From: Hyphomicrobiales bacterium
GTDB taxonomy: Bacteria; Pseudomonadota; Alphaproteobacteria; Rhizobiales; Beijerinckiaceae
Direction: 5' to 3'
DNA: 64,000 bases
NCBI GenBank assembly: GCA_027487245.1
Contig: JAIYDY010000022.1
Span: forward strand, 1 to 64,000
Shown: piece by piece, positions 35,428-46,511 of the stretch
Layout of the letters: each line of letters opens with the position of its first letter
Position numbering within the stretch: position 1 is the first letter of the stretch
Notes under the pieces: model-generated
Database searches by the model: none
What the model saw: only the letters and a program-made list of their open reading frames with translations
What the model was told of the DNA's origin: nothing
Made by a program: the position numbers and the translations under genes

Positions 35428-36263
35428 GGCTGCGGCTCCTGGCTGTAGAGGGTGCGTTGCGTGACACGCGCCATCGGATAGGCCGCGACCTCGCCGCAGA
35501 GTTGAACCAGCGCCTTTGCGGCCCGTTCGACGATGACGGCACCGCGCGCTGCATCGGCGGCGGCGGCATTGCCACAAGCCCCGGATGGCTGGAGATCCTG
35601 CGCCTGCCAGCCGAACCCGACCGCGCCTTCCGCCGTGAGCAGCCCGCCGCCCTTCTCGATATCGACGGTGATCGGCTCGAAGTCGGCAGCCTGCGTCATG
35701 TCGACCTGGCCCTCGTGCAGGTGGAGCATGACGGAGGTCTCAACCTCGCCGCCATGAATGCCGTGGGTCAGTTCGGACTTGCTGAAGAGGTCGTCCTTGC
35801 GGGTCATGCGCGACCACATCGCGTTGACCACGAACATGCCGTGGCGCACCCTGAGCTCCCTCGCGACGATGTCGATGACCTGAGGCTGGCCGCCATGGGA
35901 GTTGAAAATGATCAGCTTGCGGCAGCCGGCCCGGAAGACGCTTTCTCCGACCTCGATCCAGACCTTTGCCAGCGTCTCGTAGGACAGGGTCAGCGTGCCC
36001 GGATAGGCGTTGTGCTCATTCGACTTGCCCACGGGCAGCATCGGTAGAACCAGCACCGGCATGTCATCCGGCATGAGCGCGACAGCGCGCTCAATGATGC
36101 CGGCATTGATGGCAGCGTCGACCTTGACCGGCAGGTGCGGGCCATGCTGCTCGACCGCACCCACTGGCAGAACCGCCACGATGCTGGCCATGTCGAGCCC
36201 CGAGAATTGCCGGGAGGACAGGTCCCACCACCAGTGCGACGGCAAGGCGACCGTGGTGCTCAC
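35424..36263 (-). CDS. Creatininase-family amidohydrolase
   Basis: 279-residue metal-dependent enzyme of the creatininase/MftE family, cytoplasmic. Motifs: LPVGAVEQHGPHLPVKVDA (metal ligands Glu/His), KSNEHNAYPGTLT, IIFNSHGGQPQ and GIHGGEVETSVMLHL. Members open cyclic amides such as creatinine or act on other amides. First gene of the operon with the ABC importer and cupin, so its substrate is probably the imported compound. True creatininase activity is not assured from sequence alone. Confidence 0.87.
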   Translation of the reverse strand: MSTTVALPSHWWWDLSSRQFSGLDMASIVAVLPVGAVEQHGPHLPVKVDAAINAGIIERAVALMPDDMPVLVLPMLPVGKSNEHNAYPGTLTLSYETLAKVWIEVGESVFRAGCRKLIIFNSHGGQPQVIDIVARELRVRHGMFVVNAMWSRMTRKDDLFSKSELTHGIHGGEVETSVMLHLHEGQVDMTQAADFEPITVDIEKGGGLLTAEGAVGFGWQAQDLQPSGACGNAAAADAARGAVIVERAAKALVQLCGEVAAYPMARVTQRTLYSQEPQP

Positions 36264-36458
36264 GCGCCGCGACCTGCTGCAGCGTCAATGCCGAAGACCC
36301 ATGCTGTCATGCCAGAAGCTTCCCCGTCCGGCGCGCTTTGCCGCGCCTTCAGTCCGGGACCTGCCAAGCACAAGCCGTGCCATGACAGGCCGCTTGAGGT
36401 GACTTATGCACAGAATTGTCCAGACAGGTTGGCCGCCACAGCCTGGCGGCGGACCTGC

Positions 36459-37184
36459 TCAGCCCGGATGCCTCCGGTTCCAGTCATCGGCATAGGCCGT
36501 GCAGCGGCGGTCAAGCTCGGCCCGGTCGAGAACGCCGCCGGGCAGACTCCGCGACGGGCCAGCAGCCTGAAACGGAACATAGCGCTGGTGGGCGATGCGC
36601 CAGAGGCGGCGAAGCTCTGTCAGCGGCTCGGGATGGTCGTCGACGCGGATGTCGATGGCAGGGAAGACCTCGCTCGACCATATCCTCAATGCGGCCGACT
36701 GCCGCCCGCGCTTGTCGCCGCCCGCCCGCTCGCCGGCATCGAGCGCGATCAGCAGCCGCTCATCGAAGTCGAGATCGGCATGGGCCAGGTAGCTGGCAAG
36801 CGTGTCGGCCACGACGGCAGGACCAGCCAGCATGTTGCCGGCAACGGAGACATGTTCGGCGGCTTGCGATCCGCACCAATCGACGCAGTCCGAGCCGGTG
36901 AACACGGCCGTCCGGCCCAAGGCATCGATGATGTGGGCCTGACGCTGGCTGGCACCGGGATCGGCGGCGACAACGATGGCGAGCGCCTCCTCGGCGCTGC
37001 GGCCTTCCTGAAGCAGCCGCAGACCATCAACACCGATGAACGGATTGACGAAGGACTGCGTGGCCACGGCCCCGACCCCGCCGCAGCCATAGGGCACCCG
37101 CGCCCCGACCGCGAAGGCACACGTGGTCACGGCCACGGCAAAGCGGCCAGTGGCGGGATCTTTCGCGACGATGGACCAGGTCAT
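36459..37184 (-). CDS. DUF1028-family protein
   Basis: 241 residues starting MTWSIVAKDPATGRFAVAVTT. The N-terminal pattern (SIVAKDP.TG..GVAV.T, GVGAVATQ) is that of the DUF1028 family, which has an Ntn-hydrolase-like look. It also has SVAGNMLAG and ALDAGERAGGDKRGRQSAAL, both family hallmarks. It follows the gamma-glutamyltransferase gene by 59 bp, which suggests a role in peptide or gamma-glutamyl compound breakdown; no activity is established for the family as far as I know. Confidence 0.85.
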   Translation of the reverse strand: MTWSIVAKDPATGRFAVAVTTCAFAVGARVPYGCGGVGAVATQSFVNPFIGVDGLRLLQEGRSAEEALAIVVAADPGASQRQAHIIDALGRTAVFTGSDCVDWCGSQAAEHVSVAGNMLAGPAVVADTLASYLAHADLDFDERLLIALDAGERAGGDKRGRQSAALRIWSSEVFPAIDIRVDDHPEPLTELRRLWRIAHQRYVPFQAAGPSRSLPGGVLDRAELDRRCTAYADDWNRRHPG

Positions 37185-37243
37185 GCGGCTTTCCTTGTGC
37201 TGGGATGAAGCGAGGCCCGGTTGCGGCCCCGCCGCACCGTGTT

Positions 37244-39043
37244 CTAGCGACCGATGGCATAAGCCTGCATGAGGCGCGGGGTTGCGGCAGCCCTGAGGAT
37301 GCCGTCGGCCCCCTTCTCGGCAGCCGTTGTCCGCCCCACGGTCCAGGAGGCGGCGCGTTCGACCTGATGGCCCTTGGCCTCAAGGGCAGCAATCGTTTCC
37401 TCACCGACGCTTTCCTCGACCATGAGATGGCCAAGCCGGGCCTCACGCGGATAGAACGAGGACGGGGCATGGGCGGTGTGGAACATCGGCAGGTCGATGG
37501 CCTCCTGCAGGTTCAGGCCGTGATGCACGCGGCGCAGGAACAGCGACATCTGCCACTGGTCCTGCTGGTCGCCGCCGGGCGTGCCGAACGCGAGGCGCGG
37601 ATCGCCATCCTGGAAGGCGAGGCTGGGGGTGAGCGTGGTGCGCGGACGCTTGCGCGGCGCAAGAGAAGCCGGCAAACCTTCCGTCAGCCAGAACATCTGC
37701 GCCCGAGAGTTGAGCGCAAAACCCAGTTCGGGGATTACTGGCGAGGATTGCAGCCAGCCGCCTGAGGGGGTCGCGGAGACCATGTTGCCCTCGTTGTCGA
37801 TGGCATCGATGTGCACCGTGTCGCCACGGCGGTTGGCGGCCACCATTGATTGCAAGGTTGGTTCGCCCACGGCAGCGCCGCCTCCGCTGGTGCTGCCGGG
37901 CAGGCGCAGTTCGGCCCACATCCGCGCCACCTGATCCTCGAAGCCTGCCACGATGCCGGGGCGCAGGGTAAGGGAGGCCGCATCGCTGATCAGGGCGCGG
38001 CGTTCGGCTGCATAGGCTTCCGAGAGCAGCGTTTCCATCGGCACCGACACGAAATCCGGATCGCCGTAGTAGGCTTCACGGTCAGCGAAGGCGAGCTTCA
38101 GCGCTTCTGCGACCAGATGGATGAACGGCGCGCCCTTGGGGTCCATGCCGTTCAGGTCAAAGCCTTCGAGGATCTTCAGTGTCTGGAGAAAGAGCGGCCC
38201 TTGCCCCCATGGCCCGGTCTTGAAGACCTCCCAGCCGTGGTAGCTGACCGAAGCGGGTTTCTCGTAGCTGGCGCTCCAGCGTGCCATGTCGTGGCCGGTA
38301 AGCAGGCCCTTGTGGCGGCGACCGGAGGAATCCATCACCTCCTGCGTGCGGCAGAAGCGATCAATGGCCTCCGCCACGAAGCCCTGGCTCCAACTCCGGC
38401 GCGCAGCCTCGATCTGGTGTTCGCGCGAGCCGCCGGCAGCCTCGGATTCGGCGAGGATGCGGGCATAGGTGGCGCCGAGCGTCGGGTTGGCGAACAGGGC
38501 CTTCGCCTTCGGCAGATTCCCGCCCGGCAGGAACACCGCAGCGGAAGTCGGCCACTCGGTCTCGAACAGGTCCTTCACGGCCTTGATCTGGTCAGCCACG
38601 CGCGGCAGCATGGGGTGGCCGTTGAGGGCATAGCCGATGGCCGGGGAAAGCACCTCGCGCAGGCTCAGGCGGCCATGGTCCCGCAGCATCAGCATCCAGC
38701 CATCGAAAGCACCCGGCACGACCGTGGCCAGCAATCCGGACCCCGGAACCAGATCAAGCCCCAGCGCCTTGTAGGCGGCGATGGTGGCAGCCTCGGGCGA
38801 CGGGCCCTGGGCACACAGAACCTCGACCTGCTTGGTGCGGGCCGAATAGAACACTGCCGGCATGTCACCGGACGGGCCAACCAGATGCGGCTCGACGATC
38901 TGGAGCACGAAGGCCGCCGCAATGCAGGCGTCAAAGGCATTGCCGCCCTTTTCCAGCATCGCCATGCCGGTCGCGGACGCCATCCAGTGGGTCGAGGTGA
39001 CGACACCGAAAGTGCCGAGGATTTCAGGCCGGGTGGTGAACAT
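37244..39043 (-). CDS. Gamma-glutamyltransferase family protein (cytoplasmic type)
   Basis: 599-residue Ntn-hydrolase that removes gamma-glutamyl groups from glutathione or similar compounds. It has no signal peptide, unlike classic periplasmic GGT, so it should act after import. Thr409 in RRGDTVHIDAIDNEGNMVSATPSGGW aligns with the catalytic, self-processing Thr; the second Thr of the usual TTH is Val here. PGAFDGW, GPWGQGPLFLQ and FGTPGGDQQDQ are also family features. Downstream of a Dpp-type importer in the same direction, with DUF1028 after it. Confidence 0.9.
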   Translation of the reverse strand: MFTTRPEILGTFGVVTSTHWMASATGMAMLEKGGNAFDACIAAAFVLQIVEPHLVGPSGDMPAVFYSARTKQVEVLCAQGPSPEAATIAAYKALGLDLVPGSGLLATVVPGAFDGWMLMLRDHGRLSLREVLSPAIGYALNGHPMLPRVADQIKAVKDLFETEWPTSAAVFLPGGNLPKAKALFANPTLGATYARILAESEAAGGSREHQIEAARRSWSQGFVAEAIDRFCRTQEVMDSSGRRHKGLLTGHDMARWSASYEKPASVSYHGWEVFKTGPWGQGPLFLQTLKILEGFDLNGMDPKGAPFIHLVAEALKLAFADREAYYGDPDFVSVPMETLLSEAYAAERRALISDAASLTLRPGIVAGFEDQVARMWAELRLPGSTSGGGAAVGEPTLQSMVAANRRGDTVHIDAIDNEGNMVSATPSGGWLQSSPVIPELGFALNSRAQMFWLTEGLPASLAPRKRPRTTLTPSLAFQDGDPRLAFGTPGGDQQDQWQMSLFLRRVHHGLNLQEAIDLPMFHTAHAPSSFYPREARLGHLMVEESVGEETIAALEAKGHQVERAASWTVGRTTAAEKGADGILRAAATPRLMQAYAIGR

Positions 39044-39113
39044 GGGGGACGCTTTTCAGGTGAGTTGCAGGGTCGCAAGGCTGGTGCTGGTGTCAGGGCA
39101 TCGGGCGGGCCGC

Positions 39114-39992
39114 TCATGCCTCTTTCGGGTCGAGTGCATCGCGCAGGCCGTCGCCGAGGATGTTGAAGCCGATGACCACGAGGCAAATGGCAATGCCCGG
39201 TGAAACCGACATCCACGGGGCCTGTTCCATGAAGTTCTTGGCGGTGTTCAGCATCGCACCCCATGAGGCCTGCGGCGGCTGCTGGCCGAGGCCGAGGAAG
39301 GAGAGCGACGCCTCGAGGATGATGGCCTGCGCCATGAACAGCGTCGACTGCACCAGGATCGGCGGCAAGGTGTTGGGCGCGAGGTGACGCACGAGGATCA
39401 CGCTGTCGCGGACGCCGACGGCCCGCGCACCCTCGATGTAGTCCTCGGCCTTGACGCTGATCGCCTGCCCGCGCGCCAGCCGGATGAAGATCGGAATGGC
39501 GGACAGCCCGATGGCAATCATCGCGTTGCTGAGCGAAGGCCCGAGGATGGCCGCGAAGGCGATCGCCAGGATCAGGAAGGGGCAGGCCAGAAGCGCTTCC
39601 GTGATGCGCGAGACGACGATGTCGAGCCAGCCGCCATACCAGCCGGCCGCGAGGCCCACCGGCACGCCGACGCAGACCGCGATGCCCACCGAGACGACAC
39701 CCGCCATCAGCGAGGCGCGCGCGCCATAGAACAGGCGCGAAAGAATGTCCCGGCCAAGTTCGTCCGTGCCCAGCCAGTACAGCGCCGAAGGCGGCTTGCG
39801 GATCAGCAGGAAGTTGGTCTTGTTCGGGTCGAACGGCGCGAGAAGCGGTGCCAGCAGCGCCATGACGACAAACACGCCGACGATGCTGCCGCCGATCCAC
39901 GCCGCGCGGCTGCGGCTGAGCTTGCCCCAGACGCGGCTCTGTTTCGGAGCGAGCAGGTCGGGCCCGGAAGCAGGGGAAGCAGCGGTGGCCAT
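39114..39992 (-). CDS. Dipeptide/oligopeptide ABC permease (DppC-like)
   Basis: 292-residue permease: N-terminal cytoplasmic stretch, then WLGTDELGRDILSRLFYGARASL (DppC signature), EAA loop YIEGARAVGVRDSVILVRHLAPN, and LEASLSFLGLGQQPPQASWGAML. The ATG at 39992 shares one base with the DppB stop. Inner membrane; pairs with the DppB-like protein. Downstream GGT gene 70 bp away. Confidence 0.92.
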   Translation of the reverse strand: MATAASPASGPDLLAPKQSRVWGKLSRSRAAWIGGSIVGVFVVMALLAPLLAPFDPNKTNFLLIRKPPSALYWLGTDELGRDILSRLFYGARASLMAGVVSVGIAVCVGVPVGLAAGWYGGWLDIVVSRITEALLACPFLILAIAFAAILGPSLSNAMIAIGLSAIPIFIRLARGQAISVKAEDYIEGARAVGVRDSVILVRHLAPNTLPPILVQSTLFMAQAIILEASLSFLGLGQQPPQASWGAMLNTAKNFMEQAPWMSVSPGIAICLVVIGFNILGDGLRDALDPKEA

Positions 39993-40936
39993 CAGCGCCC
40001 CCTGAGGCGAGGGTTGACGAGGATATAGAGCAGGTCTGCGACCAGATTCATGACGATGAAGCCGATGGCGGTGCACAGCACCACACCCTGCACCACGCCA
40101 TAATCACGGTTGAACACGGCATCCACGATCAGCTTTCCGAAGCCGGGAATGGTGAAGACCTGCTCGGTCAGCACCGCGCCGGCCAGCAATTCGCCGAACA
40201 AGATCGTGGACAGCGTGATCACCGGAATGAGGGCATTGCGCAGGGCATGCTTGTTGATGACGACGCTCTCGTCGAGGCCCTTGGCGCGGGCGGTGCGCAC
40301 GTAGTCGGAGCGCAGCACCTCGAGCATGGCCGAGCGGGTGTGGCGCATGATGAAGGCGGCAAGGCCGGTGCCGAGCACGAAGGCCGGCATGATCAGCGTC
40401 TCGATCGCGCCAATCGGATCGGAAAAGAAGGGCACGTATCCGGAGGCCGGCAGCCAGCGCAACTCCACCGCGAAGACCAGGATCATGACGATGCCAAGCC
40501 AGAAATTCGGGATCGAAAGGCCCGACAGTGCAACCGCGCTGGCGGCATAATCGACGCTCGTGCCCTTGCGCACGGCAGCAATGATCCCGGCTGGCAGGCC
40601 GATCCCCAGCGCGACGATCATGGAGGCCGCCGCCAGTTGCAGCGTCACCGGCAGCTTTTGCAGGATCAGGCCGAGTACCGGCTCGCCGGTGCGCAGGCTG
40701 CGCCCGAACTCGCCCTGCACGACCTGACCGAGCCAGGCGAAGTATTGCACCACGATCGGGTCATCGAGGCGGTAGATGGCCCTGAGGCGGGCAATCGATT
40801 CAGGATCGCGCTCTTCGCCCGCCATCACCAGGAAGGGATCGCCCGGCAGCGCATGCTGAAGCGCGAACACGAACAGCGACACGATGAGCAGTGTCGGAAT
40901 CGCGATCAGCACGCGGTTGAGGATCAGCTTCAGCAT
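39992..40936 (-). CDS. Dipeptide/oligopeptide ABC permease (DppB-like)
   Basis: 314-residue permease with about six membrane segments. DppB features: LVSLFVFALQHALPGDPF, YFAWLGQVVQGEFGRSL, EVLRSDYVRTARAKGLDESVV (EAA loop), VFTIPGFGKLIVDAV. Its start is 145 bp from the binding-protein stop, a gap that holds a strong hairpin (41027-41055). Confidence 0.92.
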   Translation of the reverse strand: MLKLILNRVLIAIPTLLIVSLFVFALQHALPGDPFLVMAGEERDPESIARLRAIYRLDDPIVVQYFAWLGQVVQGEFGRSLRTGEPVLGLILQKLPVTLQLAAASMIVALGIGLPAGIIAAVRKGTSVDYAASAVALSGLSIPNFWLGIVMILVFAVELRWLPASGYVPFFSDPIGAIETLIMPAFVLGTGLAAFIMRHTRSAMLEVLRSDYVRTARAKGLDESVVINKHALRNALIPVITLSTILFGELLAGAVLTEQVFTIPGFGKLIVDAVFNRDYGVVQGVVLCTAIGFIVMNLVADLLYILVNPRLRGR

Positions 40937-41026
40937 TGTGGTCGGGTGCCAAGAAACAGCAGAAAGGCCCCGGATCCGACCCGGGACATCACGTCGCGTC
41001 CGGCCGGATCGCAGGTCAGCGCACCG

Positions 41027-41055
41027 GTCGCTCCCGGCTCAAGGCCGGGAGCGAC
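41027..41055. repeat. Strong palindrome between binding-protein and DppB genes
   Basis: GTCGCTCCCGGC (41027-41038) and GCCGGGAGCGAC (41044-41055) form a perfect 12-bp stem with loop TCAAG. No T-run follows. In this operon position hairpins often stabilise the abundant binding-protein message or cut read-through to the permeases. Confidence 0.7.
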
Positions 41056-41081
41056 GCAGGCTGGATTATGCCGGCCGGGCC

Positions 41082-42614
41082 TCATTGGCGCTTCAGGCCA
41101 CCAAGGCGGATCATGCCGTCCGGGTGGAGCTGGAAGCCGGAGATACGGGCCGACGTGGCATAGAACCAGGGCTGGTTGTAGAGATACAGCACCGGGATCT
41201 CGTCCTGCGCGATGGTCTGCGCCTCGTCATAGAGCTTCTTGCGCTCGGCCTGATCGTAGACGGCCCTGGCATCGGTGAGCAGCTTGTCGATGGTCGGATT
41301 GCTGTATTTGCCATCGTTCTGGCCACCGCGCGAGGTCCAGAACGGATGGATATTGCCATCGGGGTCAATGCGGCCCGACCAGCCGACGCGGCTGAGCTGG
41401 AACTTGCCCTGCTGCTGATCACGCAGCTGGCTGGCAAACTCCATCGAGCGCAGCGACACGTCAAAGCCAGCCTCCTGAACCATCGCCTGAACCACCTGGC
41501 CGAGCTGGGCGTCGACCGGGTTGTTGGTGATCATCATTTCCAGCTTCAGCGGCGCCGTCACGCCGGCTTCCCTCAGCAGCGCGCGGGCCTTGGCGACATC
41601 GCGCGGCGGCACCACCAGATCCTTGCGGTAGTAAGGGCTGGAAGGCGGGAAAGCCTGGACAGTCGGCGGATGGGTGTTCTCGAACACGACCTGGTTGATC
41701 ACGGCGCGGTCGATGGCCCAGGAGAAAGCCTGGCGCACGCGCTTGTCCTTGCCGAACGGCGTGTTGGCCAGATCTCCGTTGGCGTGGTTCAGGGTCATGC
41801 CCTGATAGCCGAGGCCGGGCGTGAACAGCACCCTCAGGCTTCGGTCGGCCTGCGCCGACTTGACGTCGGTGGCGGCCAGTCGCTCCAGCATGTCGAGCTC
41901 GCCCGAACGCAGGTTGGCGAGGCGCACCGTGGTGTCTGGAATGGAGCGGTAGATGATGCGGTCGAAGCTGTAACTGGCGGCTTCCCAGTGGTCGGCAAAC
42001 TTGTCCAATACGATGCGGTCGTTCTGGACGCGCTCGACGAACCTGTAAGGACCGGTGCACACCGGCCTGGCCCCGACATCGCCCGCGAAGGTTGCCGGCG
42101 ACAGCATCATGCCGGCGCGGTCGGCCAGCTGGCTCAGCAAGGTGGCATCACGTTGCTTGAGCTTGATCGCGATGGTCAGCGGGTCGACAACATCGACGCT
42201 GTCGATGGTGGCCAGTTCGGAGCGGCGCAGCGATTCCGGCAGGGTGCGCGCGCGTTCGAGGTTGGCCTTGGCGGCAGTTGCATCGAACGCCGTGCCGTCA
42301 TGGAACTTCACGCCGGCGCGCAGCTTGATCGTGGCTGTCAGGCCATCGGCGGAAAAGCTCCATTCGGTCGCGAGCCGGGGCACGAGCTGAAGGTCGGGGC
42401 TGGCATCGAACAGCTTGTCGCACAGGCCCTTGAAGACGATACGGCCGACAAAGGTGCGGGCCCGGTGCGGGTCCAGCATGTCGGGGTCTTCCTGAAGGCC
42501 GATGCGCAGGGTCGAGGTCTGGGCGGCGGCCCCGGTGGGGAGCGCTGCGACGACACCCAGCGCCAGCGCGCAGGCTGCCATGGTTGAGGTCAGTTTCGGT
42601 CGTGTCATGGTCAT
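41082..42614 (-). CDS. Peptide-type ABC substrate-binding protein (family 5, DppA-like)
   Basis: 510-residue periplasmic protein with Sec signal (to about residue 32, GAAAQ). Family features: STLRIGLQEDPDMLDPHRA, LRAGVKFHDGTAFDATAAKANLERA, VCTGPYRFVE, QAFSWAIDRAVINQVVFE. GGAGG stands only 3 nt before the first ATG and 9 nt before a second ATG two codons in (42608), so the latter may be the true start. The ligand could be glutathione or another gamma-glutamyl peptide given the GGT downstream; this is inference. Confidence 0.9.
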   Translation of the reverse strand: MTMTRPKLTSTMAACALALGVVAALPTGAAAQTSTLRIGLQEDPDMLDPHRARTFVGRIVFKGLCDKLFDASPDLQLVPRLATEWSFSADGLTATIKLRAGVKFHDGTAFDATAAKANLERARTLPESLRRSELATIDSVDVVDPLTIAIKLKQRDATLLSQLADRAGMMLSPATFAGDVGARPVCTGPYRFVERVQNDRIVLDKFADHWEAASYSFDRIIYRSIPDTTVRLANLRSGELDMLERLAATDVKSAQADRSLRVLFTPGLGYQGMTLNHANGDLANTPFGKDKRVRQAFSWAIDRAVINQVVFENTHPPTVQAFPPSSPYYRKDLVVPPRDVAKARALLREAGVTAPLKLEMMITNNPVDAQLGQVVQAMVQEAGFDVSLRSMEFASQLRDQQQGKFQLSRVGWSGRIDPDGNIHPFWTSRGGQNDGKYSNPTIDKLLTDARAVYDQAERKKLYDEAQTIAQDEIPVLYLYNQPWFYATSARISGFQLHPDGMIRLGGLKRQ

Positions 42615-42635
42615 GGTCCTCCTCGTTCTGTCCGG

Positions 42636-43819
<1,184 letters not shown>

Positions 43820-43823
<4 letters not shown>

Positions 43824-44857
43824 GCCGCGCTCCCGAGGGCTGCGCCGGCCATCGCCGCTTCCACCGGGGCCTTGAAACAGGCGACGGCGTGGCCGTCACC
43901 GAGGTCGAGAAGCGGCGGCACCTCGGCCCGGCAGCGCGCATCGGCAAACGGGCAGCGCGTCGAAAAGCGGCACCCCGCCGGCCACTGCGCGGGCGGCGGG
44001 ACAGCACCGGGGATCGAGGCCAGACGCGCCTGACGCTGGCCGAGCGAGGGCAGCGAGCCCATCAGGCCGATCGTGTAGGGATGCTGCGGATCGTGGAAGA
44101 TCTGCTCGACCGGGCCATGCTCGACGATGCGGCCGGCATACATCACGGCGACATCGTCGGCGACCTCGGCGACGACACCCAGATCGTGCGTGACCAGAAC
44201 CATGGCCGTGCCGGTGTTGCGCTGGAGATCGCGGATCAGCCTGAGAATCTGCGCCTGGATCGTCACATCCAGCGCCGTCGTCGGCTCATCGGCGATGAGC
44301 AGGCGCGGGCTGTTGGCCAGCGCCATGGCGATCATGATGCGTTGGCGCATGCCGCCCGACATCTGGTGGGGATAGGCTTTCAGCCGCGCCTCGGGTGCGG
44401 GAATGCGCATCTGCTGCAACACGGCAATGGCCCGCTTTTCGGCCTCCGCCATGGAGACCTTCTGGTGGCGCAGGATCACTTCGGTGAGTTGGTCTCCGAT
44501 CGTGAAAGCCGGATTGAGCGAGGTCATCGGCTCCTGGAAGATCATCGTCATCCGGTTGCCGCGCAGGTCAGACAGGTCCTCCGGCCCGAGTGTCAGCAGG
44601 TCACGACCCTCGAACAGGATGCGGCCGGAGGTGATCTGCGCCGGTGGACGGGCCAGAAGCCCCATCAGCGAGAGCGAGACAATCGACTTGCCGCACCCCG
44701 ATTCGCCCACGAGGCAGAGCGTGCGTCCAGCCCTGACGCGGAACGAGACATGGTCGACAAGCGAAAAACCAACCGGCAGCCCCGCAAACGTGATCGACAG
44801 ATCGTCGACGACGAGCACGTCGGCAGCAGCGTCGGTCGGCGGATCGTGCGGTGGCAT
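43820..44857 (-). CDS. Oligopeptide ABC ATP-binding protein (DppD-like)
   Basis: 345-residue ATPase: Walker [15 protein letters not shown]-loop [13 protein letters not shown], signature [14 protein letters not shown], Walker [15 protein letters not shown], oligo_HPY tail with [14 protein letters not shown]. First gene of the DppDF-binding protein-DppBC-GGT-DUF1028 series. Confidence 0.92.
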
Positions 44858-45027
44858 TGTCGGCGGTAATGTCCGGACAGGTGAGAATGTTTCAATGAGC
44901 CTGCAGGCTGGGCGCTGGCTCCGGCAGAGTCAAGCCGGCTCGCGATATGCAGCCCCTCTCCCGGCGAATGCCAGGCCTGCGTCCATGCCGGTTGGCTGAC
45001 GTTGACGGGGCATGCCCGGAGCTGCTG

Positions 45028-45873
45028 TCACACGGCAACGTCGCGCAGACCGAGCATCTGGCGCGCCTGCTGCCAGGTGGCGACCGGGCGCCGGTGACGC
45101 TCGCAGATTTCTCCTGCGCGGCGCACCAGCGCGGCATTGGAAGGCGCGAGCGTGTCACGGTCGAGGCGGACGTTATCCTCCATGCCGGTGCGGGTGTGTC
45201 CGCCGCGCGCGATGGCCCATTCGTTCAGCAGCGCCTGCGCCGGGCCGATGCCGGCGGCGCACCACAGCGCATCGGGCGCGAGCCGCTTCAGCGTGGCGAT
45301 GTAGATGTCGAGGATGGCCTCATCAGCCGGCATGGCGTTCTTCACGCCCATCACGAACTGGACATAGAGCGGGCCCCTGAGCCGCCCATCCGTCGCCATG
45401 CGCGTCGCCTGGACGATGTGGGACAGATCGAAGGCCTCGATCTCGGGCTTGATGTCATGGGCCAGCATCTCGGAGGCGAGCCAATCCACCAGATCGGGCG
45501 GGTTCTCGTAGACGCGGGTCGGAAAGTTGTTCGAGCCAACCGAGAGCGACGCCATGTCCGGCTTCAGCGGCAGCATGCCTCCGCGCTCGCGCCCAGCCCC
45601 GGAGCGGCCCCCGGTGGACAGTTGCACGATCATCCCCGGGCAATGGCGCTCAAGTCCTTCCTTGAGACCGGCGAAGCGTTCAGGGTCCGATGTCGGCCGA
45701 CCCTCGTCGTCCCGCACGTGGCAATGGGCAATCGAGGCCCCGGCCTCGAAAGCCTCGTGGGTGCTCTCGATCTGTTCGGCAATGGTGATCGGCACGGCCG
45801 GGTTGTTTGCCTTGGTCGGCACGCTGCCGGTGATCGCGACGCAGATGATGCAGGGCTGGACGGCGGGGCTCAT
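45028..45873 (-). CDS. Beta-keto acid cleavage enzyme (BKACE, DUF849)
   Basis: 281-residue TIM-barrel, metal-dependent enzyme. BKACE proteins react a beta-keto acid with acetyl-CoA to give acetoacetate and a new CoA ester; the founding member is 3-keto-5-aminohexanoate cleavage enzyme. Visible: ICVAITGSVPTKANNPAVPIT, the metal-binding ASIAHCHVRDDEG, and GGHTRTGMEDNVRLD near the C-terminus. It lies 8 bp after pcaG in one operon, so a product of protocatechuate breakdown such as beta-ketoadipate is a reasonable substrate guess. Confidence 0.87.
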   Translation of the reverse strand: MSPAVQPCIICVAITGSVPTKANNPAVPITIAEQIESTHEAFEAGASIAHCHVRDDEGRPTSDPERFAGLKEGLERHCPGMIVQLSTGGRSGAGRERGGMLPLKPDMASLSVGSNNFPTRVYENPPDLVDWLASEMLAHDIKPEIEAFDLSHIVQATRMATDGRLRGPLYVQFVMGVKNAMPADEAILDIYIATLKRLAPDALWCAAGIGPAQALLNEWAIARGGHTRTGMEDNVRLDRDTLAPSNAALVRRAGEICERHRRPVATWQQARQMLGLRDVAV

Positions 45874-45881
45874 GGCAGACC

Positions 45882-46508
45882 TCAGATGTCGAGGAACACG
45901 GTTTCGCCATCGCCCTGAAGGCGGATGTCGAAGCGGTAGAGCGGCTTGCCGTCACGCAGGCTCAGGCTGGCGATCAGCGTTTGCCGGCGATGCACCTGCT
46001 CGATCAGGGCCAGCACCGGATCGGCAGCATTGGCGGCGGCCTCGTCGGAGAAGTAGAGCCGCGTGCTGAGGCCGATGTTGATGCCGCGCGCCACGATCCA
46101 CAGGCTGATGTGCGGGGCCATCAGCCGGCCATCGCGCCCTGCCACCGGTCCGGGCTTGACGGTGTCAAAGCCCCACAAGCCGGTGTCGAAATCGGTGATC
46201 ACGCGGCCCCATCCGCGAAAGCCGGGTGCGACCTCGCCGCTGCGCGGGTCGCCGGGGTGGGCGTGGATGCCGTTTGCATCCGCCTGCCAGGTTTCGATCA
46301 GCACATCCTTCACCGGCGCGCCGGTGCCATCCAGCACCACGCCTTCGATGCGGATGCGCTCGCCGGCCGCGTGCGGCCCGGCAATGTCATGACCAAGCTC
46401 GTTGCTGTAGATGTCGAAGCCCGCAGCGCCGGGCGCAAGACCGATGTGGACGTACGGACCGGCGGTCTGCGACGCGGTTTCCTTCAGTTCGTGCAAGGCT
46501 TGCGGCAT
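45882..46508 (-). CDS. pcaG: Protocatechuate 3,4-dioxygenase alpha subunit
   Basis: 208-residue non-catalytic partner of PcaH. Features: TAGPYVHIGLAPG, VLIETWQADANGIHAHPGDP, GFRGWGRVITDFDTGLWGFDTVKPG, APHISLWIVARGINIGLSTRLYF. As in other alpha subunits the iron ligands of the beta subunit are not kept (APHISLWI in place of the beta HxH). It begins 3 bp after the pcaH stop. Cytoplasmic. Confidence 0.95.
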   Translation of the reverse strand: MPQALHELKETASQTAGPYVHIGLAPGAAGFDIYSNELGHDIAGPHAAGERIRIEGVVLDGTGAPVKDVLIETWQADANGIHAHPGDPRSGEVAPGFRGWGRVITDFDTGLWGFDTVKPGPVAGRDGRLMAPHISLWIVARGINIGLSTRLYFSDEAAANAADPVLALIEQVHRRQTLIASLSLRDGKPLYRFDIRLQGDGETVFLDI

Positions 46509-46511
46509 GGC

